From Ruminococcus sp. (GTDB lineage Bacteria; Bacillota; Clostridia; Oscillospirales; Ruminococcaceae), in NCBI GenBank assembly GCA_017525915.1, contig JAFXSC010000012.1, positions 169,852-233,851 on the forward strand: a DNA stretch of 64,000 bases, written 5' to 3'. The notes below the pieces were generated by a model that had not been told where the DNA came from, did not search any database, and worked only from the letters and a program-made list of their open reading frames with translations. Below, one piece after another: positions 52,509 to 61,413 of this stretch. The translations under genes were made by a program, and so were the position numbers. The first letter of the stretch is position 1, and every line of letters begins with the position of its first letter.

Positions 52509-52520
52509 ATCGTTATCATC

Positions 52521-52549
52521 TTGATATTTCCGGCAATATGTGGTAAGAT
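52521..52549 (+). promoter_or_regulatory. Promoter of the DUF6106-like gene
   Basis: TTGATA (52521-52526), 17-bp spacer, TAAGAT (52544-52549). Start near 52556, about 30 bases before the start codon. Confidence 0.6.
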
Positions 52550-52584
52550 ATATTGTGTAATCATTACGATCGGAGATATGTTTG

Positions 52585-53142
52585 ATGGATAATTTTGCAG
52601 AACAGCTCGTTAAGAAGAATGAGACCTCGGCGGACAGGAACAGGCGCTTAGGCATAGCTATCGGCGGTATTTCCCTTACCGTCCTGCTTACGCTGATGTC
52701 ATTCATACAGCTCAACAGACCAGCCCTTGCCCTCCTCGGCATACTGCTCGCAGTCGCCGCAGGCATCGGCACCTACTTTCTGCTCCAGAACACCTACGTC
52801 GAATACGAGTACACCTTCACGAACGGCGACCTCGATATCGCTAAGATCATCGCCAAGAAAAAGCGCACAGAGCTTCTTTCGGTGTCCGTCAGAAGCTTCA
52901 CCAGCTTCGGAAAGTACAGCGATGACATCGAGGAGAGCGAGGATATGACCGTGATATTCGTCACCGACAACATCGCCTCGCACGAATACTATGCTGATTT
53001 CCAGAATGAGGAATACGGCTCTGCAAGGCTCGTTTTCGCTCCGGGCAAGAAGATGATGAGCAATATCGTAAAGGCTCTCCCCGGAAAGCTCCGCGCTTCA
53101 TTTGATTATGACGGCGGCTCCGGTGACGAGGAAGACGAGTGA
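52585..53142 (+). CDS. Small membrane protein, DUF6106-like
   Basis: A 185-residue protein: short N-terminus MDNFAEQLVKKNETSADRN, two adjacent membrane spans (about 23-41, LGIAIGGISLTVLLTLMSF, and 46-66, PALALLGILLAVAAGIGTYF), and a C-terminal soluble domain of some 115 residues with YVEYEYTFTNGDLDIAKIIA and an acidic end (GGSGDEEDE). The layout and the N-terminal wording resemble the DUF6106 family of clostridia, which has no known function. Start ATG 52585 is preferred over TTG 52582. It has a promoter of its own and is 66 bp ahead of the NAD(P)HX repair gene. Confidence 0.72.
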   Translation: MDNFAEQLVKKNETSADRNRRLGIAIGGISLTVLLTLMSFIQLNRPALALLGILLAVAAGIGTYFLLQNTYVEYEYTFTNGDLDIAKIIAKKKRTELLSVSVRSFTSFGKYSDDIEESEDMTVIFVTDNIASHEYYADFQNEEYGSARLVFAPGKKMMSNIVKALPGKLRASFDYDGGSGDEEDE

Positions 53143-53208
53143 GCAGCCGTTCTCTGAATTCTGAACTATGCACTAAGCACTGATAACTATAAAAAGGGGT
53201 GTGTCAAT

Positions 53209-54906
53209 ATGCAGATCGTATCGCCTAAGCAAATGGCAATGATCGAAGAACGTTCCGAGGAACTCGGAATATCCAAGCGACAGCTTATGGAAAACGCCGG
53301 AAAGGCTCTTGCCGGCATCATCGACGAATACTGCCGGAAAGAACCGGATATTTCCCCGGAGGAAAAATCTATCGTTTTTCTCACGGGTAAGGGCAACAAC
53401 GGCGGCGACTGCTTTGCGGCTGCCAATAACCTCATCTACCGCGGTTACAGGATAACCGTCATCAGCGTGGGCGGAAAGCCGGTCTCTGAGCTTGCCGCTG
53501 AAATGTACGACCGCCTTCCCCGAGACAGGGTTGAATTTCTCGACGGTTACAGGAGTGAGAACGTTGAGGCTGCTCTTGAAGCGGCAGAGCTCGACTATAT
53601 GACCGTGCCGCAGAGCCGCGAGAGCGGTCCGGGAAAGGAAGGAAGTCCCCTCGACGATATCATGAAGAAGGAGCAGCAGCGTATGCGGCTCGTGAAGGGC
53701 GCTATCCTTCGTGCCTACGTTATCGTTGACGGTGTATTCGGAACAGGCTTCCACGGTCAGCTCAGCAACGATGCTGCTTCGGTATTTGCGATAGGCTCAG
53801 GCGCTTACAGGATATCGGTCGATGTTCCGAGCGGCGGAAACTGCACTGCCGGAACTGTCTCCAACGGCATATTCAAGGCTGATGAAACCGTTACCTTCGG
53901 CTTCCTGAAAACAGGCATGACACAGTTCCCGCTGAAAAAATACTGCGGAAAGATAACAGTTGCCGATATCGGCATTCCCTGCAAGGCTGTTGAAGCTATC
54001 GAGAACGAGCGGAAATACTACCGCATCGAGCGCAACCACCTCGCCGCCTTTCCGCCCAACCGCGAAAGAGACGCCCACAAGGGCACGTTCGGCACTGTCC
54101 TCATCATTGCCGGAAGCTCATCTATGCGCGGTGCGGCTGCATTTGCGGCTCTCGGCGCTCTCAGGAGCGGCTGCGGTCTTGTACGCATAGCATCTGTTGA
54201 GAAGTGCATCGACACCGTTTCCACTCTCGTTCCCGAGGCGACATATATCGAGCTTGACTGCGACGATTACGGCTATATGCTCTTTGACAGCAGTAAACAG
54301 CTTATACTCGACGCTATGGAAAAGGCTGACGCGATAGTCATAGGCTGCGGCATGGGCGTGACCCCGGATACGGTCGAGCTTACAAAATTCGTTGCGGAAA
54401 ATGCAAAATGTCCCGTAATTATCGACGCGGACGGAATAAACTGCATAGCCTCGGACATAGATATTTTAGTGAAGAAGCAGTCCGATATCATCATAACCCC
54501 TCACATGGGCGAAATGGCAAGACTGCTGAACTGCGATACCAAGGCTGTTGAGGAAAACCGCATCGTCGTTGCAGAAAAATACGCCGAGCAGTACGGTATA
54601 ACCGTTGTTCTCAAGGGCGCAGGCACTCTCGTTGCAGACAGCCATATCACTGCCGCTAACCATACCGGAAATCCCGGCATGAGCGTTGGCGGAAGCGGCG
54701 ATATCCTCGCCGGTATGATAGGCGCTATCGCCGCACAGGGCTGCTTCCCGATAGACAGCGCTTGTGCAGGAGTGTATATGCACGGTCTCGCAGGCGATTC
54801 CGCTGCCGAAAAATTCGGTCAGGAGGCGATGCTGCCGAGGGATATAATCAACAGCATCCCGGACGCATTCAGGATATTCAAGGAAAAGAAGAAGAACAAG
54901 GACTGA
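53209..54906 (+). CDS. nnr: Bifunctional NAD(P)HX epimerase/dehydratase
   Basis: Repairs damaged, hydrated NADH and NADPH. 565 residues: the N-terminal epimerase (YjeF_N, about 1-285; LTGKGNNGGDCFAAANNLI, VDGVFGTGFHG, SVDVPSGGN) and the C-terminal ADP-dependent dehydratase (about 290-560; HKGTFGTVLIIAGSSSMRGA, VIIDADGINCIA, and NPGMSVGGSGDILAGM with its catalytic Asp). The epimerase domain carries about 45 extra residues (near 125-170, charged, DYMTVPQSRESGPGKEG) compared with the compact E. coli enzyme. Start ATG 53209 follows AAGGGGTG. Gene name varies (nnr, yjeF, nnrD/nnrE). Confidence 0.95.
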   Translation: MQIVSPKQMAMIEERSEELGISKRQLMENAGKALAGIIDEYCRKEPDISPEEKSIVFLTGKGNNGGDCFAAANNLIYRGYRITVISVGGKPVSELAAEMYDRLPRDRVEFLDGYRSENVEAALEAAELDYMTVPQSRESGPGKEGSPLDDIMKKEQQRMRLVKGAILRAYVIVDGVFGTGFHGQLSNDAASVFAIGSGAYRISVDVPSGGNCTAGTVSNGIFKADETVTFGFLKTGMTQFPLKKYCGKITVADIGIPCKAVEAIENERKYYRIERNHLAAFPPNRERDAHKGTFGTVLIIAGSSSMRGAAAFAALGALRSGCGLVRIASVEKCIDTVSTLVPEATYIELDCDDYGYMLFDSSKQLILDAMEKADAIVIGCGMGVTPDTVELTKFVAENAKCPVIIDADGINCIASDIDILVKKQSDIIITPHMGEMARLLNCDTKAVEENRIVVAEKYAEQYGITVVLKGAGTLVADSHITAANHTGNPGMSVGGSGDILAGMIGAIAAQGCFPIDSACAGVYMHGLAGDSAAEKFGQEAMLPRDIINSIPDAFRIFKEKKKNKD

Positions 54907-54960
54907 TACAAGAGCAGCCCGCGGAAGTAAAAAGTCATATTTTCAGAACGGAGGAAAACT

Positions 54961-55581
54961 ATGAAAAGACTTCTTACATTCGCGGCAGCGGCTGCTCTAT
55001 CAGCACAATGCCTTGTTTCATGCTCGGTGCCGCTGAAAAACGACTCCAGACGGAAAAACGGGCTCGGCAACTCGTTTACTGCCAACGCCTCTGTCACTAT
55101 CGACAAGCTGAAGGCGGAGGGGAAGCTCTCGCACTCCGGCGGTGAATGGGACATCGAATTCACCGCGCCGAACACCCTCAGCGGTGTGCGGCTGAGCTTC
55201 GCGGACGGCAATGTTGAGGCGTCCTATAAGGGACTGAGTTTCTCCGTGCCGCAGTCGGCTGTACCGGTCAAGGCTATGATGACCGAGCTCATCAGCGCAG
55301 TTGAGGAAAATGCTGCCAAAGACGAGCTCACCGGCGAGGAAAAGGACGATACCCTCCGCATAAGCGGAACGCTCGAAGCCGGAAACTATACCCTCATCGT
55401 TGACGGAGAGGGAAATCTCTGCGGCTTTGAAATGCCGAACAACGGTCTGACCATGAGCTTTACAGACATGATGCTTACCGGCGGAACGGCTGAACCGACT
55501 TCCGCTCCGGAGGAGGTCACGGTCTGCGTGACCACAACTTCATCAACTGCTGCGGTGACCACGACAACGGCTGCCGCATAA
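54961..55581 (+). CDS. Lipoprotein with LppX/LolA-like beta domain, unknown role
   Basis: A 206-residue lipoprotein. Lipobox LVSC (Cys near residue 21), then a mostly beta domain (about 40-180: TANASVTIDKLKAEGKLSHS, ANNTLS-type turns, GTLEAGNYTLIVDGEGNL) that recalls the LolA/LppX-like folds used to bind hydrophobic ligands, and a Thr-rich C-terminus (TTTSSTAAVTTTTAAA). The similarity is by pattern only. SD ACGGAGG precedes ATG 54961. 54 bp after the NAD(P)HX repair gene, possibly same transcript, and ended by a terminator. Confidence 0.75.
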   Translation: MKRLLTFAAAAALSAQCLVSCSVPLKNDSRRKNGLGNSFTANASVTIDKLKAEGKLSHSGGEWDIEFTAPNTLSGVRLSFADGNVEASYKGLSFSVPQSAVPVKAMMTELISAVEENAAKDELTGEEKDDTLRISGTLEAGNYTLIVDGEGNLCGFEMPNNGLTMSFTDMMLTGGTAEPTSAPEEVTVCVTTTSSTAAVTTTTAAA

Positions 55582-55584
55582 ATC

Positions 55585-55608
55585 AAGGGCGGTATATCCG
55601 CCCTTTTT
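55585..55608 (+). terminator. Terminator after the lipoprotein gene
   Basis: AAGGGCGG, loop TATAT, CCGCCCTTTTT. Confidence 0.92.
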
Positions 55609-55611
55609 CAG

Positions 55612-55715
55612 TTATCTGTGCATAGTTGTCAGCTGGCGGAAGCTTATTTAAAATCGTCCGCGCAGGCGGACACCGCAACTGCTCACTATGCAATAACCAC
55701 TGATCACTAAAATAA
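55612..55715. repeat. Composite intergenic repeat with GTCCGC hairpin
   Basis: Contains TGTGCATAGTTGTCAGCTGG, then AAAATCGTCCGCGCAGGCGG with ACACCGCAACTGC, and TCACTATGCAATAACCACTG with ATCACT. The core 55653-55685 is an inverted copy of 49439-49471. The rest of the gap to 55785 shows no further feature except the SD of the sigma factor gene. Confidence 0.65.
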
Positions 55716-55785
55716 TGATACACTTTGCTGTTCCGATGCGTATGTGTATAGTGAAAGCGGTACTGCTTATGAAAGGAGTGATCCG

Positions 55786-56340
55786 ATGACGGACAGCGAT
55801 ATACTAAGGCTGATAACAGAATCGCCGCCAAAGGGCCACCGGGCGCTTTTCGATGAATATTACAACTACGTCTGCGCTATTGCCGCAAGAGTGCTCCGGG
55901 ACATCGGTTCGCCGGAAGATATTGACGAATGCGTGATAGACGTGTTCTCGGACGTTATCCTCCGCCTCGACCCCGACAGACCCGAAAGCCTAAAGGCATA
56001 CATCGGCTCTGCCGCCAAGAATAAGGCTATCAGCCGCCGCAGGTCTCTCCTCGCAAAAAGCGGCAGAAGGCTCGATATGGACGAACAGGGCTTCGCGGCG
56101 ATACCCTCCGGGGAAAATATCGCCGGAAATGCCGAGAACAAGGCTGTCAGCGAGCTGCTTATGAAGGAAATAGCCGCTCTGGGCGAACCGGATTCCACTA
56201 TCATCATACAAAGATATTTTTACAGCCGCAAATCAGCCGAGATATCTTCTATTGTCGGCATATCCCCTGCGGCAGTGCGTCTCAGGTGCTCACGGGCTCT
56301 CAAAAAGCTCCGGAATGCGCTGAAAGGAGAGATATTATGA
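55786..56340 (+). CDS. ECF-type RNA polymerase sigma factor
   Basis: A 184-residue sigma-70 family factor with only regions 2 and 4. Region 2 (about 20-90): YYNYVCAIAARVLRDIGSPE and DIDECVIDVFSDVILRLD. Region 4 (about 130-182): IIIQRYFYSRKSAEISSIVG with SPAAVRLRCSRALKKLR, the helix-turn-helix that reads the -35 box. Start ATG 55786 has the SD AAAGGAG and excludes the ATG at 55744. The stop overlaps the start of the membrane protein gene (ATGA), the standard pattern for an ECF factor and its regulator. The target promoter is unknown; no clear copy of a special -35/-10 pair was found before the gene. Confidence 0.9.
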   Translation: MTDSDILRLITESPPKGHRALFDEYYNYVCAIAARVLRDIGSPEDIDECVIDVFSDVILRLDPDRPESLKAYIGSAAKNKAISRRRSLLAKSGRRLDMDEQGFAAIPSGENIAGNAENKAVSELLMKEIAALGEPDSTIIIQRYFYSRKSAEISSIVGISPAAVRLRCSRALKKLRNALKGEIL

Positions 56341-58268
56341 AGAACAGGAAAGATATCATAGACCTCATCCAGAATACCGATGAGGAAGTATTTGACAAGC
56401 TCGTAAAGGACTATCCGCAGTCCGACAAAAAGAAGGCGGACAGGCTCTTCCGGCAGATAGAGCGCCGCGTTGACAATGACGGTCTGAACGCTGATGCCGC
56501 CGAGGTCAGCGGAGTTGAACGCTACCGTCCGCAGTTTTTCCGCAGGGCTGTCTCAATTGCAGCCTGTGCCGCTGTTGTTGCCGCAGGTGCAGGCACGGCT
56601 TACACTTTAAGGAAGAATGCTCCGTCAGCTGAAAAGTCCCCTGCTACCGAAATCACGGAGGAAGCTCCCTCCGACATGGCGGCTTCCGCTGTGACTGTCC
56701 CGGAAACTATCGACAAGGGATATATCATCAACCTGTGCAGCAATGCGCGCTCGAACTATTCAGCGCTCAGTATCAGCTATACCAATGACAACTCAACCGA
56801 TCATCCCAGCGACCATATCTATACCGGCACTTTGCAGATAGACAACACTGCTGATACCTTCTGGGCGCAGGAAGATGTTGATATACTATGGAAAGGTTCG
56901 TCAACCAAGAAGTATAGCGGTTTCTTTTTCGCCTGTGGCAATAACAAGGTATTCCGCATCGCAGAGGACGAGGAAAAGTACAGGGTCGATAATAATTATC
57001 CCGGTCCGGATTCAATGTTCTATCGCCCGGAAAAGTGGGTCTCGGACTGGCTCAGTCCCGTTGAAAACTGGGATATAGGCGATAAGCTCACCTACATCGG
57101 CAGGGATTGCATAGCTATCCACGGAAAACGCCGCATTGATAACTATGATATCAGTTTCACTGCGTTTATTGACACTGAGACCGGCATTCCGCTGCATTTC
57201 TCACAAAAGGGACAGTATACCAACTTATTTGAAGTAAACAGCATAACCTACAACGACAATTCCGGCTTCATGACAAAGAGCGAGTTCAAGGAGTTCCTCA
57301 AAAACTATGAGCCTGCCGAGGACGGCTATGACCTGAGCTTCCTCGATGAAAGTTCAGATGCTCCCGAAGAAATATCGCAGGAATGGCTTTATGAGAGATG
57401 CAGGAATGTTGAAAATAATTTCACAAGATGCTTCATGAAGACTGATGAAAACGGATTGATCGTTGAAAAAGCGACCGATAACCAGAAGGGCGTAAAGTAT
57501 TATACGACCGAGAACTCAGGCAGGATAGAATATGTTTTCGGCGGAAAACGCATATCCGTCTTTACGGAGACTAAGGAAGTCATTGAAAACCCTGTCGAGA
57601 ATATGAAGTCTATACGCTATGACGGCTTCCTCGATGACCTGAGCAAGTGGTCTGTTATTGGCAGAGAGAGGTATCTCGGAAGGGATTGTGCCGTTGTCAG
57701 AATTTCCGGGGAAGCATCTGATACACAGCGGTATATCGACCTTGAAACGGGCATTACCCTCAGGATAGGCGTCTATGACGCAGAAGGCATCGACTATACT
57801 GTTGAAACCTTGAATATCTACTTTAATGACCCAACTATGATATACGATCCAGTCGACATGATCTATATGATAGAACAAGGAGGATACACTGTCGAGGATG
57901 GTCTTGACCTGAACTTCCTCAGAGGGAATACAACAACTGCGACAACAACGACCGCTGAAACTACCACCGAAACTGCCGCAACTACTGAGCCCTCAGATGA
58001 GCAGTCCTCCGATATATTCGCAATGCTCGACGCCCTCAACTACCACGCGATAAGCTGTGACGGACTTCCCACCCACAAGCTCACAGCGCCCTCCGGCACT
58101 TACTACGCTCTCCACCTTGGCGAGACCGCTGCCGATTCTTATGTATGGCGCAGACCGAGCCTTATCGCGGACGCTGACAACGAGGCTCCCCTCACCGAGG
58201 AGGTATTCTCAGCTATCCGTGAAAACTGGAACAGCCTTGATATCGTTAAATTAAACTATAAAGACTGA
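56337..58268 (+). CDS. Probable anti-sigma/sensor protein with two repeated extracytoplasmic domains
   Basis: A 643-residue single-pass protein. A charged cytoplasmic N-terminus (1-69, MKNRKDIIDLIQNTDEEVF) precedes a span at about 70-91 (AVSIAACAAVVAAGAGTAYT). Outside are two related domains, about 135-345 and 355-580, each beginning with a RSNYSAL or ENNFTRC helix, having WxxIGxxxYxGRDCxxI (DIGDKLTYIGRDCIAIHGK and SVIGRERYLGRDCAVVRIS), an 'IDTETGIPL/IDLETGITL' strand and ending YEPAEDGYDLSFL or YTVEDGLDLNFL. Such features recall LolA/RseB-like sensors. A Thr-rich linker and a last domain of 65 residues follow. Overlap with the sigma gene suggests it holds the sigma factor at the membrane. 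Confidence 0.75.
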   Translation: MKNRKDIIDLIQNTDEEVFDKLVKDYPQSDKKKADRLFRQIERRVDNDGLNADAAEVSGVERYRPQFFRRAVSIAACAAVVAAGAGTAYTLRKNAPSAEKSPATEITEEAPSDMAASAVTVPETIDKGYIINLCSNARSNYSALSISYTNDNSTDHPSDHIYTGTLQIDNTADTFWAQEDVDILWKGSSTKKYSGFFFACGNNKVFRIAEDEEKYRVDNNYPGPDSMFYRPEKWVSDWLSPVENWDIGDKLTYIGRDCIAIHGKRRIDNYDISFTAFIDTETGIPLHFSQKGQYTNLFEVNSITYNDNSGFMTKSEFKEFLKNYEPAEDGYDLSFLDESSDAPEEISQEWLYERCRNVENNFTRCFMKTDENGLIVEKATDNQKGVKYYTTENSGRIEYVFGGKRISVFTETKEVIENPVENMKSIRYDGFLDDLSKWSVIGRERYLGRDCAVVRISGEASDTQRYIDLETGITLRIGVYDAEGIDYTVETLNIYFNDPTMIYDPVDMIYMIEQGGYTVEDGLDLNFLRGNTTTATTTTAETTTETAATTEPSDEQSSDIFAMLDALNYHAISCDGLPTHKLTAPSGTYYALHLGETAADSYVWRRPSLIADADNEAPLTEEVFSAIRENWNSLDIVKLNYKD

Positions 58269-58287
58269 ACATATCTCATTTTCCTCA

Positions 58288-58319
58288 TAAAAAAGCTCCC
58301 CATCACGGGGAGCTTTTTG
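58288..58319 (+). terminator. Terminator shared by convergent transcripts
   Basis: AAAAAAGCTCCCC, loop ATCAC, GGGGAGCTTTTT. A/T runs on both sides; gene on the other strand ends at 58333. Confidence 0.93.
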
Positions 58320-58332
58320 TTCTAAATAATAA

Positions 58333-60138
58333 TCAAAGTCCGTTGCTCTTGACGTAGTTTATCTTCATGGAATTGATAGTGTATGTACCGTCGTCATGCT
58401 CGGTGAGCCTGAACTCCACCGACTTCGACACGCTCTTTTCCATCCACTCCGGAAGCTCGTCAACATAGTCCACGCTGACAGTATAGCTGCTGCCGCTCTT
58501 GACTATGGACTTTATCTCCGGCGAATAGGTGAAGGTTATAGTCTTAGGCTTGACGTTGTATGCGCCGTCTGAATAGAAAAACCTCGAATCAACAGGACCA
58601 ACGGTGCAGTGCTCGAACTCGGGGTGATCCGTGCCGAACATCTCGACAGCCCTTGCCTCAACGTCCATATAGGGTATGGATATCGTGTCAGTTCCGGGAT
58701 CAACACTGTACTTCGTCACGCGGTCATTGTCCATGATTATCGACCATATCGAAGCGGTGAGCATCTGCTCTGAGCTGAGCTCGGAAGGGTCGCTGAACTG
58801 ATCGATATCCATGATAACTACCGGGTAGAGGACTTCCGTGAAGCCGTCCTTCCTGACCTCGCCGGAGGTGAAATCGCGTATCGCCTTAACGCACTTAGCG
58901 CCGACAAATACCATTCCAATCACCGCAAACACTGCGAATACAGCGCCGAGAACGGCATACAGCCGCCTTTTGAACGTGCGGTTCTTCGGTGCAGTCTCCT
59001 CGCCGTCCTCCTCGGAATGCTCACTGCGTTCGTTGAGCAGCTCGTCCGGGTCTTCGTCAAGAATGCGCTCGAGAACGTTCTGTTTCTTCTCCTCTTTGAC
59101 TTCCTTCAGAGGCTTCTGCGCTTCCTCAGCTTCCGCGGGAGCATCTTCCGGCTCGGCAGGCTTTTCCTCCTCCGCAGGCTTGTCAAGGTCTGCGATAGCA
59201 TTGGCAGCGTCCTCGCGCATACCCTCTATCATGCTGCTGACCGGGTCCTCGTCCTCGCCGTAGAGCGGAGCGGCATCTTTTGTCTCGTCAGCCGGAACGG
59301 TATTCTCCTCTATCTCCTCGGCAAGTGCGGTATTCCTTATCGCTGCAAGCGCCGCATCGAGCAGTTCTTCAGCGCTCGGCTCGTCCTCAGCAGCTTCAAT
59401 CTCATTATCATCAGGGAGCTCCTGCTCTGCAAGCTCTGCCCTCTCGGCAGCTTCACGCGCAAGGCGTTCCTGTTCCTCACGCTCTGCCTTATCGGCTGCT
59501 TCACGCGCAAGACGTTCCTGTTCTTCACGCTCTGCCCTCTCGGCAGCTTCACGCGCAAGGCGTTCCTGTTCCTCACGCTCTGCCTTCTCGGCAGCTTCAC
59601 GCGCAAGACGCTCCTGTTCCTCACGCTCTGCCTTCTCGGCAGCTTCACGCGCAAGACGCTCCTGTTCTTCACGTTCTGCCTTCTCGGCAGCTTCTCGCGC
59701 AAGACGTTCCTGTTCTTCACGCTCTGCCTTCTCGGCAGCTTCTCGCGCAAGTCTGTCCTTTTCAAGCTCCCTCTGGCGGATAGCCTCATAGTCCGGGAGC
59801 TCGCCGGTAATGACTATCCTCTTTTTCTTCTTAGGCGGTGCAGGAGCCTCCGCCGATGCTTTGTTCACATCCGGTCCGGAGGAACGTATCACATTGATCT
59901 CCTCGGAGAAAGTCACAGGCTTTTCCGCAACAGTGATCTCCTCCGCGATCTCAGCGATCTCATTACCCTTCTTGTCATCGTTCAGAGCAGTCAGCAGATC
60001 ATCGACAGACATACTGTCGTAAATGCTTTTTCTCTGCGGTGCGACCTTTTCCGCTCCTTTTTTCTTTACTTTGTCCGGCTTGCTCCCGCCCTTTTTCAGG
60101 CTGTTGAGCATATCGTCCAGGTCTTTTCTGATAGCCAT
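58333..60138 (-). CDS. Membrane protein with coiled-coil repeat and extracytoplasmic domain
   Basis: A 601-residue protein with no recognised family. A basic N-terminal region is followed by seven copies of a 16-residue, highly charged unit (EREEQERLAREAAEKA) near residues 130-240 that should form a continuous helix or coiled coil. An acidic linker, a membrane span near 390-415 (LYAVLGAVFAVFAVIGMVFV) and a C-terminal domain of about 180 residues outside the cell (VVIMDIDQFSDPSELSSEQM) follow. The charged N-terminal part therefore is cytoplasmic. Start ATG 60138 has SD GGAGG; ATG 60150 is less well placed. It lies 18 bp behind proA and is probably co-transcribed with it. Confidence 0.78.
   Translation of the reverse strand: MAIRKDLDDMLNSLKKGGSKPDKVKKKGAEKVAPQRKSIYDSMSVDDLLTALNDDKKGNEIAEIAEEITVAEKPVTFSEEINVIRSSGPDVNKASAEAPAPPKKKKRIVITGELPDYEAIRQRELEKDRLAREAAEKAEREEQERLAREAAEKAEREEQERLAREAAEKAEREEQERLAREAAEKAEREEQERLAREAAERAEREEQERLAREAADKAEREEQERLAREAAERAELAEQELPDDNEIEAAEDEPSAEELLDAALAAIRNTALAEEIEENTVPADETKDAAPLYGEDEDPVSSMIEGMREDAANAIADLDKPAEEEKPAEPEDAPAEAEEAQKPLKEVKEEKKQNVLERILDEDPDELLNERSEHSEEDGEETAPKNRTFKRRLYAVLGAVFAVFAVIGMVFVGAKCVKAIRDFTSGEVRKDGFTEVLYPVVIMDIDQFSDPSELSSEQMLTASIWSIIMDNDRVTKYSVDPGTDTISIPYMDVEARAVEMFGTDHPEFEHCTVGPVDSRFFYSDGAYNVKPKTITFTYSPEIKSIVKSGSSYTVSVDYVDELPEWMEKSVSKSVEFRLTEHDDGTYTINSMKINYVKSNGL
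59437..59756 (-). repeat. In-gene tandem repeat, 48-bp unit coding a 16-residue helix
   Basis: Roughly seven consecutive units coding EEQERLAREAAEKAER (with EKA, ERA and DKA variants). Copies differ mainly at synonymous third positions (cgc/cga, gcc/gct), a sign of expansion by slippage or unequal exchange. Confidence 0.9.
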
Positions 60139-60156
60139 TACGACCTCCAAATAAAA

Positions 60157-61401
60157 TTATCTGATCTGACCGTTACCGTTGATAAGGTACTTTACCGTGG
60201 TCAGTTCGCGCAGACCCATAGGTCCTCTCGCGTGGAGCTTCTGCGTGGAAATACCGATCTCCGCGCCAAGTCCGAATTCGCCGCCGTCAGTGAACCTCGT
60301 TGAGGCATTGACATAAACAGCAGCGGCGTCTATCTCTCTCTGGAACTTCTCAGCATTTGCAAGCGAGCTCGTAACGATGCACTCGGAATGCTTCGTGCTG
60401 TACTTTCTGATGTGGGCGATAGCCTCGTCTATATCGTCAACGACCTTGACTGCGATAACGAAGTCATTGAACTCGGTTGCGTACTTATCCTCGTCAGCAG
60501 CCTCAATGCCGCTGAGTATAGCCATAGTCCTCTCGCAGCCGTATATCTTCACATTGTGGGACTTAAACCTCTCCGCGATAAGGGGGAGGAACTTCTCAGC
60601 ACAGTCCTTGTGAACGAGAAGGCTCTCGATAGCGTTGCAGACGGAAGGACGCTGTGTCTTTGCATTGTCGGTGATATCGACTGCCATGTCCATATCAGCA
60701 GATGCGTCAACGTAAACGTGGCAGTTTCCTGCGCCTGTCTCAATAACAGGAACGGTTGCGTTCTGCACGACTGCCTGTATAAGTCCGGCGCTTCCGCGGG
60801 GGATAAGCACGTCGATGTAGCCGTTCAGACGCATTATCTCGGTGGTGGTCTCACGCGAGGTGTTCTCCACTACCTGAATAACGTCCTCGGGAAGTCCTGC
60901 GCCTGCGATAGCCTTCCTCATGATAGCGCCGAGGCAGATATTGGAGTTTATAGCCTCCTTGCCGCCCTTGAGGATAACGACGTTTCCGGCTTTAAGGCAG
61001 AGTGCAGCGGCGTCAACAGTAACGTTGGGGCGCGACTCATAGATTATTCCGATAACTCCGAGAGGAGTTCTTGTCTTTACGATACGCAGACCGTTGGGTC
61101 TTACGCAGCCTTCAATAACTTCGCCGATAGGGTCACCCAGAGCGATAAGCTCGTTCACACCCTTAGCCATGTCGGCGATGCGCTTCGCATCGAGCTTCAG
61201 ACGGTCCTGCTTGGCCTCGGTCATGCCGTTTTCCTTGGCGGCGGCAAGGTCCTTAGCGTTCTCCGCGATGATAAGCTCCTGATTGTCTATAAGCGCCTTG
61301 GCGATAGCCGCAAGCGCTTCGTCCTTGACGCGGCTCCCGGCGGTCGAGATAACAGCCTCAGCAGCCTTTGCGCGTCTTCCAAGTTCCTTTGTATAGCTCA
61401 T
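60157..61401 (-). CDS. proA: Gamma-glutamyl phosphate reductase
   Basis: Second step of proline synthesis: NADPH-dependent reduction of glutamyl-5-phosphate to glutamate semialdehyde. 414 residues of the aldehyde dehydrogenase superfamily. Motifs GVIGIIYESRPNVTVDAA, the strand GNVVILKGGKEAINSN and the active-site region QRPSVCNAIESLLVHKD with the catalytic Cys. C-terminal GPMGLRELTTVKYLINGNGQ is typical. Start ATG 61401 with AGGTGAT. It follows proB after 12 bp, in the usual proBA pair. Confidence 0.97.
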   Translation of the reverse strand: MSYTKELGRRAKAAEAVISTAGSRVKDEALAAIAKALIDNQELIIAENAKDLAAAKENGMTEAKQDRLKLDAKRIADMAKGVNELIALGDPIGEVIEGCVRPNGLRIVKTRTPLGVIGIIYESRPNVTVDAAALCLKAGNVVILKGGKEAINSNICLGAIMRKAIAGAGLPEDVIQVVENTSRETTTEIMRLNGYIDVLIPRGSAGLIQAVVQNATVPVIETGAGNCHVYVDASADMDMAVDITDNAKTQRPSVCNAIESLLVHKDCAEKFLPLIAERFKSHNVKIYGCERTMAILSGIEAADEDKYATEFNDFVIAVKVVDDIDEAIAHIRKYSTKHSECIVTSSLANAEKFQREIDAAAVYVNASTRFTDGGEFGLGAEIGISTQKLHARGPMGLRELTTVKYLINGNGQIR

Positions 61402-61413
61402 AATATCACCTCA

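Noticed and set aside
59280-59789. Regular 48-bp repeats that might look like a CRISPR array
   Set aside because: There are no distinct spacers; the units are adjacent, in frame and code a charged helix. No cas genes are near.
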